A DNA stretch of 64,000 nucleotides, from positions 46,031-110,030 of the forward strand of contig JAUTCR010000004.1 in NCBI GenBank assembly GCA_030673895.1, in the 5' to 3' direction. Below the pieces are notes generated by a model. That model was not told where the DNA came from and searched no databases. It saw only the letters and a program-made list of their open reading frames with translations. A program made the position numbers and the translations under genes. Each line of letters opens with the position of its first letter. Position 1 is the first letter of the stretch. Below, piece after piece: positions 19,297 to 27,528 of this stretch. This stretch comes from Verrucomicrobiota bacterium JB023 (GTDB lineage Bacteria > Verrucomicrobiota > Verrucomicrobiia > Verrucomicrobiales > Akkermansiaceae).

Positions 19297-20685
19297 TTAG
19301 GCAAGACGCTGCTCCCAGCGCGTGACTTCTGCACTCACATTCACTGGAGAGGGAGCGCCGGGATTGGTGCGGGCAGCCAAGGCTCGGTCGAGGTTGAAGA
19401 CCTCGCTCGGATTCTCAGGCACATCGTCGCGCAAGGCTTTTCCCGATGCAGTGAATGCCGGATCAACGGCAGCGAGGTCCAGTTGATCGAGCGGCGTGTC
19501 ACTTTCGACGGCTTTGGCGACCGCCTTGCCCACCAATTCATGGGCGTGGCGGAAGGGCACGCCTTGTAAGACGAGCCAATCGGCGAGGTCCGTCGCCAGT
19601 AGCATGGGGTCGCTGGCGGCTTGGCGGCAGCGCTCGGGGCGAATTTGCATGGCCGCGATCATCTCGGCGTTGACGGCGAGGGTGAGTTTGAGGGTGTCAA
19701 TGGAGTCGAAGAGAGGTTCCTTGTCCTCTTGAAGGTCCCGATTATAGGTGAGTGGGAGGCCCTTGATGGCGACGAGGATGCTGGTGAGATTACCGAGCAG
19801 GCGTCCCGTCTTCCCCCGCGTCAGCTCGCACACGTCGGGATTCTTCTTTTGCGGCATTAGTGATGAGCCCGTGGTGTGGGCATCGGAGAGGATGACGAAG
19901 CCAAACTCGCTGGAGCACCAGAGGATGAGGTCCTCGGAGAGCCGTGATAGGTGGACACCGCACAGACTGATGGCGAAGATGAGCTCGGCGATGTAGTCGC
20001 GATCAGAGACGGCATCCATCGAGTTGCGGGTCACGCCGGCGAAGCCCAATTCCTCTGCCACGGCCTCGCGATCGAGATTGATGGTCGAGCCAGCGAGGGC
20101 GCCCGATCCCAGCGGAGAGAGGTTGAGGCGCTTTTGGCAATCGAGGAGACGGCTATGATCGCGCTCGAGCATCTCCACATAGGCGAGGAGATGGTGGCCG
20201 ACTGTCACCGGTTGGCCCCGCTGAAGGTGGGTGTAGGCAGGCAGGATCACGTCGGCATTGGTTTTCGCTTGAGCGAGGAGCGCCTTTTGCAGGTCCCTGA
20301 TTCCAGCGGCGAGGATGTCGATCTCGGCGCGGCAATAGAGCCGGGTATCGGTAGCGACCTGATCGTTTCGGGAGCGCGCGGTATGCAGCTTGGCCCCAGC
20401 CGGCCCAATCGCTTCGGTCAGGGCCGATTCGATGTTCATGTGGACGTCCTCCAGCTCGGTCGAGAACTCGAACTCATCCCTCTCGATGCGCCCCTCGACC
20501 TCCTTCAGGCCCTTCTCAATGGCCTCAAACTCTTCTTGGGTGAGTAGTCCGGCTGTCAATTGAGCCCGGGCATGAGCTATCGAGCCTCGGATATCGTGTC
20601 GATAAAGACGCCAGTCAAAGGAGATGGATTCTCCAATTTGTTGGACAAGATCAGCAGTTTGTTGGGCGAAGCGGCCTTTCCACAT
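19297..20685 (-). CDS. argH: Argininosuccinate lyase
   Basis: 462 residues, the standard length. The protein splits argininosuccinate to arginine and fumarate, the last step of arginine synthesis in the cytoplasm. The fumarase-superfamily signature GSSLMPQKKNPD (about 280) carries the catalytic serine loop, and the earlier conserved blocks TARSRNDQVATD and TYTHLQRGQPVT-like (PAYTHLQRGQPVT) are intact. No other arginine genes are adjacent. The TMTC-like gene follows on the same strand after 110 bases. Confidence 0.97.
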   Translation of the reverse strand: MWKGRFAQQTADLVQQIGESISFDWRLYRHDIRGSIAHARAQLTAGLLTQEEFEAIEKGLKEVEGRIERDEFEFSTELEDVHMNIESALTEAIGPAGAKLHTARSRNDQVATDTRLYCRAEIDILAAGIRDLQKALLAQAKTNADVILPAYTHLQRGQPVTVGHHLLAYVEMLERDHSRLLDCQKRLNLSPLGSGALAGSTINLDREAVAEELGFAGVTRNSMDAVSDRDYIAELIFAISLCGVHLSRLSEDLILWCSSEFGFVILSDAHTTGSSLMPQKKNPDVCELTRGKTGRLLGNLTSILVAIKGLPLTYNRDLQEDKEPLFDSIDTLKLTLAVNAEMIAAMQIRPERCRQAASDPMLLATDLADWLVLQGVPFRHAHELVGKAVAKAVESDTPLDQLDLAAVDPAFTASGKALRDDVPENPSEVFNLDRALAARTNPGAPSPVNVSAEVTRWEQRLA

Positions 20686-20742
20686 AAGGGAGGCAGGATG
20701 AACGGGGAGCGGGGAAGGTCCAATGCAGAAGAGGGGAAATTT

Positions 20743-20988
20743 TTAGGGCGAAGGCTCGCGATACCATACCGTGATGGTCATTACCTCGATCCTTTCGCGT
20801 CCCATGAAGCCGTTGCTTATTGAGATGACCTCCAAGGAGGGGTTCTCATTGAGCCAGGTTTCCACCTGCTGGTGCGCATCCTCAAGGCGTTCGGAGACAG
20901 CTTTGTTAATGTCAAACCGTATCTCTCCAGCCGACCTGCCGGAGAAGATGCGGTAACGGATAGGCTTGGGTAGGGGAGGCGGCGTCAT
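20743..20988 (-). CDS. Small conserved-looking protein of unknown function
   Basis: 81 residues, no signal peptide and no transmembrane segment. The sequence is acidic and well mixed, with FSGRSAGEIRFDINKAVSER followed by a helix and a short strand region ending MTITVWYREPS, which looks like a small alpha/beta protein. It sits between argH and the AraC-like gene on the same strand. I do not recognise it. Codon use resembles neighbouring genes, which supports it being real. Confidence 0.55.
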   Translation of the reverse strand: MTPPPLPKPIRYRIFSGRSAGEIRFDINKAVSERLEDAHQQVETWLNENPSLEVISISNGFMGRERIEVMTITVWYREPSP

Positions 20989-21082
20989 CTCAGGCTACGA
21001 GGGAGAGCTTACGACGTGAAAAAGGGAGTCCAAGACTCCCCTTTCGATGCTATCAAAAAGCGCTGCGACTCGCCACTGGCGA

Positions 21083-21484
21083 TTAACCGAAAGCGAAGGA
21101 AGGCTCCATGCACCGCTTCTGCTCCTGCTTCGTCCAAGCGGTGATGGTCATGCCGTAGAAGAGCTTCACTTCCCGAGCCAAGTGGGTGTAGTGCGAGAAG
21201 CCCAGAAGCGAGACAATTTGCTCCGGGCCATAGCCCATGCGGAGATAGCGCTGGGCGAGGATGATGCGGTGACGGCGGAAGTATTCCTTCGGTCCGATTC
21301 CGGTTGTCTTCTTGAGAGCGTTCTCAAGTTCTTGCACTTGGATCCCGAGCTCGTTGGCTACGGAAGCGACTTTAAACTGGAACTGTTCGGCAAGGGCCAA
21401 GACATCGCGGCCATCTGGCGCGACGAGCCGATGGCCCTCCCGCTGGATCATAAATCCACTTCTTTTCTTCTGTGAGGATGCCAT
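21083..21484 (-). CDS. Stand-alone AraC-type DNA-binding domain
   Basis: 133 residues. The C-terminal 100 residues form the two helix-turn-helix motifs of AraC/XylS regulators: VASVANELGIQVQELENAL and YLRMGYGPEQIVSLLGFSH with the typical GF(S)xxxxF-like turn and KEYFRRHR linker. The usual N-terminal sensor or dimerisation domain is absent; only about 30 residues precede the DNA-binding part. It is divergent from the PilZ-methyltransferase gene across a 304-base AT-rich region, so it may regulate, or be controlled by, that signalling cluster. Its targets are unknown. Confidence 0.75.
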   Translation of the reverse strand: MASSQKKRSGFMIQREGHRLVAPDGRDVLALAEQFQFKVASVANELGIQVQELENALKKTTGIGPKEYFRRHRIILAQRYLRMGYGPEQIVSLLGFSHYTHLAREVKLFYGMTITAWTKQEQKRCMEPSFAFG

Positions 21485-21788
21485 ATCGTTGGATCAATTA
21501 TTGATGGTGAAATGGAAATTGTCGATTGAATTTTAAGAAATTTTAAACTCTGTAAACCCAGTAAAATCAAGGGTTAGCTGAATATCCGATGAGGAAACTC
21601 TCTAAATCTCCAAAATATTTTGAACTTTTCTGAACCTGCGCTTTCCAAACCTGCATATCCGGCAAGCTAGTTTCTCCTGTAATTGCTGCACAACCTCAAT
21701 GACTGCCATATCGTGCGAGTTTGGGCTTCAATTCACCGTTTCCCCCGGAGGAGTCACCCGTCGGCTATAATCCAGCTATCAAAAAGGT
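21485..21788. promoter_or_regulatory. Divergent AT-rich control region
   Basis: This region lies between the AraC-like gene (minus) and the Phc-like cluster (plus). The left two thirds are AT-rich. A perfect -10 box TATAAT sits at 21766-21771, with transcription expected near 21778 and the methyltransferase start at 21789, giving a very short leader with AAAAAGGT as ribosome binding site. No TTGACA is present at the matching -35 distance, which suggests dependence on an activator. The assignment of the -10 is a visual match only. Confidence 0.4.
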
Positions 21789-23327
21789 ATGTCAGTATCA
21801 TCAGAAAACAACGAACGCCTGACCTGCGAGTTTGGTTTCGTAGACAATCAGGGGAAAAGCCGGCACGCAAAGGTGTTAGATTTGCGTGAAGGTGGCTTCA
21901 CATTCGAAGTTCTGGAGCCTGAAGGCAGTCTCCAGACAGGCGATCAATTGGCGGAAACCGTTCTGACTCTCAATGGGCGCCTCGCCTATGAGGGAACGGT
22001 GGAAGTGAGTGGTGTCGCGCGGGTTGGTTTGACCTCATACTGTGAGGCGAAACTAGCCGGCGATTGGAACGAAAACGTGGGCAACTTGCCTTCGACAGGC
22101 CTCCAAGCGGAGGAAAACCTCCGAAGGCATCTCGACCGGTGGGCCGAGTCCCACAACGTGCGACCATTCTTCCGTGATGTCGTGGTTGATCTCGAGGTTT
22201 ACTTGTCCGGCTTGGAGAATTGGTGCCAAGAGGTTGAGCAGTCCCTTCTAGCCGAGGGAGACAGCGCCTCCGCCAAGGAGCGGGAGCTGCTGACCAGTGT
22301 TGCCCCTCAAGTGAGCGCCGAGATCAACGCCCATTTCGCGGATTATGAGCGAGTTGCCAAGCAATTGGCGGATGGTGAGCGCGCTGTTCATCGTGGCTAC
22401 CTCATGAAGAGCTTGCATCGCTACATCCTGCAATCTCCCTTCAGTTACCGCTGCTTCTCGAAGCCTCTGGGCTACGCGGGTGACTACGGAATGGTCAATA
22501 TCATGATGGAGGATCCCTTCTCCGGAGAGACTCTGCTTGCTAAGCTATTGAACTACGCTTTCCTCTCGACCGGTCCGGTAGTGGCTCATCAAAACCGGAT
22601 TTCCTACCTCACCAACATGCTTTCCGAGGAAGTGGCCAAGCGAGCTGCGGAAGGAAAGCGCACGCGCATCCTGAACCTGGGTTGTGGCCCGGCGCAAGAG
22701 GTTCGCTACTTCATCGAGGAGTCTGATCTCGTGGAGATGTGTGACTTCGAACTGCTCGATTTTAGCGAAGAAACGCTGAAATTTACTCAAAGTGAGATTG
22801 AGAAATCCTGCGAAAAGTCGGGGAGCGATGTGAATGTCCGCTTTATCAAGGAATCGATTCAAGGGTTTCTTAAAAAAGCGACCAAGGGCGATGGCTTTTC
22901 TACGAAGAGCTACGATGTCGTTTATTGCGCGGGACTCTTTGACTATTTGCAGCAGAGATTTTGTCAAAAGTTGGTTGCTGGATTCTGTGAACTCGCTAAG
23001 GATGAGGGGCTTGTTGTTGTGACGAATGTGTCTACGCGCAACACCATTCCTTATGTCATGGAGGATTTCTTGGAATGGTCGATCATCCACCGGGATGTCG
23101 AAGAGATGCTGAATTTGTTCACAAATGAAAATTCATCGTACTCTAAAGAATTGAAATCGGATTCCACCGAGATTAATTTCTTCCTCGAGCTGCGCAAGGC
23201 AGCGACTCGCGGAGATGTGGACAAAAATCAAAGGCTGGCTCAACCCGTCCGCAGAGGATCCGGAGTTTCTCAGGAGGTTCGAGGAAGAGGAAGCCGTCGC
23301 GAGGGTTCCGAACTATCGCATAGCTAG
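21789..23327 (+). CDS. PilZ-like/SAM methyltransferase, PhcB family
   Basis: 512 residues. Residues 1-95 look like a PilZ domain (HAKVLDLREGGFTFEV, GDQL), a fold that often binds cyclic di-GMP, although the N-terminal RxxxR is not clear. Residues 100-290 hold the family block with SPFSYRCFSKPLGYAGDYGM (about 216-235). A class I methyltransferase domain follows, with the SAM loop ILNLGCGP (293-301) and FELLDFSEETL as the acidic strand. The KPLGYAGDYxM motif marks relatives of Ralstonia PhcB, which makes 3-hydroxy fatty acid methyl ester signals. The kinase gene starts inside its last 113 bases, and the final 40 residues are a basic, low-complexity tail after the natural end ELRKA. Methyltransferase confident; signal synthesis is inference. 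Confidence 0.75.
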   Translation: MSVSSENNERLTCEFGFVDNQGKSRHAKVLDLREGGFTFEVLEPEGSLQTGDQLAETVLTLNGRLAYEGTVEVSGVARVGLTSYCEAKLAGDWNENVGNLPSTGLQAEENLRRHLDRWAESHNVRPFFRDVVVDLEVYLSGLENWCQEVEQSLLAEGDSASAKERELLTSVAPQVSAEINAHFADYERVAKQLADGERAVHRGYLMKSLHRYILQSPFSYRCFSKPLGYAGDYGMVNIMMEDPFSGETLLAKLLNYAFLSTGPVVAHQNRISYLTNMLSEEVAKRAAEGKRTRILNLGCGPAQEVRYFIEESDLVEMCDFELLDFSEETLKFTQSEIEKSCEKSGSDVNVRFIKESIQGFLKKATKGDGFSTKSYDVVYCAGLFDYLQQRFCQKLVAGFCELAKDEGLVVVTNVSTRNTIPYVMEDFLEWSIIHRDVEEMLNLFTNENSSYSKELKSDSTEINFFLELRKAATRGDVDKNQRLAQPVRRGSGVSQEVRGRGSRREGSELSHS

Positions 23328-25941
23328 CGGATTAGCCTCAATTTTCATCGCAGCCGGCTCGGTCATGGACCGGGTCGCCTTCGATGAGGACTGGCCGATC
23401 CTAGTCCTTCTTCGGGGAGAGTGTTCGCTCACACTGCTTCTGATTTATGCCCTCCTGGGGACAGAGTGGGGTAAGAAGCATCACCTGATTATTGGACATT
23501 TCATTGAGGGCTCACTGGTCGTCAGCATTCTGGCGATGATTTGGGTCACCGGGGGAGGGATCTCCCCTTATTACGCAGGCCTCAACCTGGTCATGGTTGG
23601 GGCTTCGCTGTTGTTGCGATGGTCGCTTGTCCACGGCTTGGTCAATGTCCTTCTCTGCTGTGGCGGCTACTCGGTGCTGTCTTGGGTGATGTCGATGAAC
23701 ATCCAAGGCGTGACACCTGAGGAGTATGCCAAGGGGGTCTCCACCTCGTCGTTCTTCCTTTTTGTTACCGGTTTCTTCACGGCAGCGGGTACGTCCTTCC
23801 TTTATCACCTGCGGATGAATGAGTTCAGGCTCCGTGAGGAGCTGACTGAAGAGCGTCTGCGGCTCGAGAAGAGTCACGAGAAGCTCAAGGAGCTCGACGA
23901 ATCCAAGACGCGCTTCTTCGCGAATATGAGCCATGAGCTCCGCACGCCTCTCACTCTGATCCTGGGGCCGATCGAAGACCTCTCTTCCTTTCAACCCATT
24001 CGTGAGAACGCTTCCATGCGGCGGATGGTGACGGCAATGGAGGAGAACGGTCTGCGCCTTCTCCGCTTAATTAATGAGCTTCTTGATTTGATCCGTTTGG
24101 ACGGAAGCGAGAACGAAAAGCGGGAAGAGATTTGCGAACTAACGGAAATCGTCAGCTCGACCCGTAGTTCCTTCTATCCGGTAATGGATAAGAAAGGGCT
24201 CAAGCTCATCTTCGACGTCGAGCAGGCGCCAATCGGGTACTACCGGGTGGAGCGGATGAAGGTGGAGAAGGTGCTGCTGAATCTGATCAGTAATGCGGTG
24301 AAGTTCACTCCCTCGGGAGGCACGGTGGGCCTGTCATTGCGTAAATGCCATACCGGAGAGTTCGAGATCAAGGTCTCGGATACCGGTCGCGGCATGTCTC
24401 GCGAGGAATTGCAGAATGTTTTCCGTCGTTTCTGGCAGGCCGACACGAGTGCTAAGAGGAAACATCGCGGCGCCGGAATCGGGCTCTCCCTGGTGAAGGG
24501 GCTGGTGGATTCCATGGGCGGTAAAATCTCCGTGACCAGCGTCATTGGGATGGGCACGACCTTTAAGGTATTGCTTCCGTTGGTCTCAGCCAATGGAGAT
24601 GAGGTGGAGAAGGATGCTCCCGTCGATCCTAGTGAGGACGAGGACTTGATCGAGACCCTCTACGCCAAGGCTCACTTCGAAGGAAACCTTCTGCTGGAGG
24701 ATCCTGATGGTCCCTCGACGGAGGTGCTCGTCCAAGGGTCAGGCGAGCTAGACTCCCCGACGGTCTTGGTGGCAGAAGATGAGCCTGCCGTGCGCGAACT
24801 CCTGGTTGCCCAGCTTAAGGAGTATCGTCTCTTGGTCGCCAATGATGGGCAAAAGGCTTTTGATATGGCCAAGGAGCGGAAGCCGGACCTCATTTTGCTC
24901 GATTGGATGATGCCCGAGCTTGACGGTCTTGAGGTGACCCGGCTGATCCGGCAGGTCCCAGGTTTGGAGCGGACGCCGGTCATTCTCCTGACTGCCCGCA
25001 TTGACGAGCGGTCGAAGATTGAAGGCCTCGAAGCAGGCGCCAATGATTTTCTGACCAAGCCCTTCGTTCCTACCGAACTCAAGTTGCGAATTGATCAGCT
25101 GTTGAAATCCCGGCGTTACCAGACTGAGATCGTCGAGAAATCCCTGCAGCTGGGTAAGGCTCTGGACGATCTCAAGGAGTCTGAGTCCATGCTTGTGCAG
25201 GCGGAGAAGCTATCCTCTCTCGGACAAATGAGTGCGGGGATCATTCACGAGATTAATAATCCCATCAACTACGCGAAGACCAATCTCTATAGCTTGCGGA
25301 CTTTCTCCCGCAGTCTTCCCGAGGATGAGCAAGAGGACTATCGGGAAGTGCTGGCCGACGTCGAGGAAGGCTTGCAGCGGGTCGCCCAGATTGTCCAGGA
25401 TCTCCGCGGATTCGCGGTCAAGGACAAGGTCCGCTTTGGCGATGTCAACTTGTCCGAGGTGGTTTCCACTTCCGCGAGACTGGTGGGTCATCGTTTGGGC
25501 GGAGTGGATTTCGAGCAGAGTGTGCCGGACCACCTTCACCTTACGGGCAATGCCAACCAGCTCTGCCAAGTCCTCGTCAACTTTCTGCAAAATTCCCTCG
25601 ATGCCGTCGAGGGACGGGAGTTTGAAAATAATGAGTCGCCGCGGGTCGAGGTCTATGCCGAAGACTCTGCGGAGGGCATTCTGCTTCATCTCAAGGATAA
25701 TGGCTCGGGGATTTCTCCCGAGATTAGAGAACAAATCTTCGACCCGTTCTTTACCAGCAAAGATGTTGGGAAGGGAATGGGATTAGGGCTCAGTATCTGC
25801 TATCGTATCTTACAGCAGCACGGCGTGAAAATTGACTTGGAGAGCGGAGTGAATCAAGGCACTCATTTCACTCTGACATTTCCCCACGAGCTGCCCCTGA
25901 ATGAGGATTCCCCCACATTAGAAGCGACTGAGCTTGAATAA
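23215..25941 (+). CDS. Membrane hybrid sensor kinase (kinase-receiver-kinase), PhcS/PhcR-like
   Basis: 908 residues. A membrane sensor of about six helices (35-198), without a large periplasmic loop, recalls PhcS, CqsS and LqsS quorum sensors. Next come a HisKA domain with His240 ([11 protein letters not shown]), an ATPase domain with [11 protein letters not shown] and DTGRGM, a receiver domain (516-630) with Asp563 ([12 protein letters not shown]), then a second HisKA with His678 ([11 protein letters not shown]) and a second ATPase domain ([23 protein letters not shown]). In Ralstonia the sensor kinase PhcS and the receiver-kinase PhcR are separate; here they appear as one chain. The ATG at 23215 lies within the methyltransferase gene; the next gene begins 14 bases after the stop. 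Kinase assignment secure, ligand unknown. Confidence 0.85.
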   Translation: MWTKIKGWLNPSAEDPEFLRRFEEEEAVARVPNYRIASGLASIFIAAGSVMDRVAFDEDWPILVLLRGECSLTLLLIYALLGTEWGKKHHLIIGHFIEGSLVVSILAMIWVTGGGISPYYAGLNLVMVGASLLLRWSLVHGLVNVLLCCGGYSVLSWVMSMNIQGVTPEEYAKGVSTSSFFLFVTGFFTAAGTSFLYHLRMNEFRLREELTEERLRLEKSHEKLKELDESKTRFFANMSHELRTPLTLILGPIEDLSSFQPIRENASMRRMVTAMEENGLRLLRLINELLDLIRLDGSENEKREEICELTEIVSSTRSSFYPVMDKKGLKLIFDVEQAPIGYYRVERMKVEKVLLNLISNAVKFTPSGGTVGLSLRKCHTGEFEIKVSDTGRGMSREELQNVFRRFWQADTSAKRKHRGAGIGLSLVKGLVDSMGGKISVTSVIGMGTTFKVLLPLVSANGDEVEKDAPVDPSEDEDLIETLYAKAHFEGNLLLEDPDGPSTEVLVQGSGELDSPTVLVAEDEPAVRELLVAQLKEYRLLVANDGQKAFDMAKERKPDLILLDWMMPELDGLEVTRLIRQVPGLERTPVILLTARIDERSKIEGLEAGANDFLTKPFVPTELKLRIDQLLKSRRYQTEIVEKSLQLGKALDDLKESESMLVQAEKLSSLGQMSAGIIHEINNPINYAKTNLYSLRTFSRSLPEDEQEDYREVLADVEEGLQRVAQIVQDLRGFAVKDKVRFGDVNLSEVVSTSARLVGHRLGGVDFEQSVPDHLHLTGNANQLCQVLVNFLQNSLDAVEGREFENNESPRVEVYAEDSAEGILLHLKDNGSGISPEIREQIFDPFFTSKDVGKGMGLGLSICYRILQQHGVKIDLESGVNQGTHFTLTFPHELPLNEDSPTLEATELE

Positions 25942-25955
25942 TCCGCACACCACTA

Positions 25956-27086
25956 ATGAACAACACTAGCGAGAAATCAAAATACTACGTGCTTTTTGTC
26001 GACGACGAAGAGAAGACACGTAAGGCCTTCGATCGACTGTTTGGGGCAGAATTCAATATTCTGTTGGCTGGCGACGGGGCGGAAGGATTCCAAGTATTTC
26101 AGGAGCGTGGCGACGAGATAGGAGTGATTGTGACAGACCAAAAGATGCCCCGCGAAACGGGTGTCCAGTTCCTTTCGAAAGTTGCCGAGATCAATGAAGA
26201 TGTGGTGCGGATTCTCTCCACAGCTTATGCCGAGCTCGACGCTGCGGTGGAAGGGGTCAACCAAGGGGGTATCTACCGTTACGTGACCAAGCCATGGGAT
26301 GTCCCTGAACTTGAGATCACGCTGCGCCGCGCGATGGAGCTCTTTAATCTGAGAAAGTCCAAAGGCGGCGGGGGTGCTTCCGGAGGAGGTGATGTCGAGG
26401 AGTCTCTGAAGAGTGCGCGGGTCGCTCATCTCGCTTACCAGCGTGCCTTGATGCTCAATCCCGGCTTGGGCGGCTCAGTGCAAGCGGGCTCTTGCTTCCT
26501 TTCCTTATTGGGCACCGAGGGGGCAGACCCCGCGGGCGATTGGATGGGGCGCTACGAGGCGGAGCTTTCCTTCTTCACCAATGCCTTGCACGATAGCCGG
26601 GAGGCGATTGAAAATCAGACCGATTTGGACTGGGGGCGGACCTCTCCACCTTCCGCAGCAGTTCAGGCGGCAGCGATTGGCTGCGGCTTCAATCTTGAAT
26701 TCAGTGGTTCGGATTCCAGCGTTTGGCCAGGCCCGTCACCCGTCTTGGCCGAGGTTTTACGTCCGTTCATGGTTGCGCTCTCCGGGCTTCTGGAGGACGC
26801 GCCGGGATGCACTTGCCGGATTAAGGGGAACTTCACGAGCGTGGATTTCTTGTTCTCCAGCCATCCGCTTAAGAGCGGGGCCGCTCTACTGGCCAGTGGG
26901 CCCGATGCGGATTCTCGCCTTGCTCACCTCTTGAGAGCTTTGCTTCAGATTCATGCCCAGGGAGCTCGGATTTCCCTTTTGCAAATCGAGGAGAGCTACG
27001 GGCTTCGCCTCGAATTCAAGCAAACGGATGAGGATCTTGACCCCTACGCGGAGGCCGCAGCAGCACTCGCCACTCTCAAATCTTAA
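25956..27086 (+). CDS. Response regulator, PhcQ-like
   Basis: 376 residues. The receiver domain (8-130) has the acidic pocket FVDDEE, phosphoacceptor Asp61 in IVTDQKMPRETG, Thr/Ser in LSTAYAELDAA and Lys in YVTKPWD. The YVTKPWD ending is typical of receivers of the PhcR/PhcQ and RpfG type. A glycine-rich linker (KGGGGASGGG) joins a C-terminal part of about 230 residues with no recognised DNA-binding or enzyme motif; it could be a degenerate kinase-like fold, since a late segment resembles an ATPase C-terminus. It is third in the cluster and probably receives phosphate from the hybrid kinase. Output mechanism unknown. Confidence 0.8.
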   Translation: MNNTSEKSKYYVLFVDDEEKTRKAFDRLFGAEFNILLAGDGAEGFQVFQERGDEIGVIVTDQKMPRETGVQFLSKVAEINEDVVRILSTAYAELDAAVEGVNQGGIYRYVTKPWDVPELEITLRRAMELFNLRKSKGGGGASGGGDVEESLKSARVAHLAYQRALMLNPGLGGSVQAGSCFLSLLGTEGADPAGDWMGRYEAELSFFTNALHDSREAIENQTDLDWGRTSPPSAAVQAAAIGCGFNLEFSGSDSSVWPGPSPVLAEVLRPFMVALSGLLEDAPGCTCRIKGNFTSVDFLFSSHPLKSGAALLASGPDADSRLAHLLRALLQIHAQGARISLLQIEESYGLRLEFKQTDEDLDPYAEAAAALATLKS

Positions 27087-27092
27087 GTCACC

Positions 27093-27476
27093 ATGATCAA
27101 GTTCGTCTATTGCGTCCGCAAGAAGGAGGGAATGAGCGATGAAGACTTCTTCAAGTATTGGAAGGAGAATCATGGGCCTCTGGTCCGGAGCGTGGCCAAG
27201 ACGCTGAAGGCTCGCCGCTATGTGCAGAGCCACCTCATCGATACTGCGGTCAACGATATTGGTCGCCAGTTTCGAGGCACCAAGGAGGCTTACGATGGCA
27301 TCACCGAGGTGTGGTGGGACTCGGTGGAAGTTCTCAATGACGCCCTGCAAACGCCGGAGGGCAAGGAGGCCAACAAGCTCCTGATCGAAGACGAAGCGCG
27401 CTTCTGTGAGCTGGCGGATTGCTCTGTCTTCCTGACCGAGGAGCATGAGATCTTCGATTACCGGGACGAGGCGTAA
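27093..27476 (+). CDS. EthD-domain protein
   Basis: 127 residues. MIKFVYCVRKKEGMSDEDFF and YWKENHGPLVRSVA form the EthD (dimeric alpha/beta barrel) signature. Such small proteins accompany varied oxidative pathways and mostly lack proven activity. The start is 6 bases after the response regulator stop, so it may ride on the same transcript as the signalling cluster; a link in function is not implied. A conserved Trp-Asp pair (EVWWDSVE) is present. Confidence 0.8.
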   Translation: MIKFVYCVRKKEGMSDEDFFKYWKENHGPLVRSVAKTLKARRYVQSHLIDTAVNDIGRQFRGTKEAYDGITEVWWDSVEVLNDALQTPEGKEANKLLIEDEARFCELADCSVFLTEEHEIFDYRDEA

Positions 27477-27528
27477 CTTGTTATCTTGAACAGAATCAGG
27501 ATTGCGCCGGTTGCGGGAATCCTCTCCA

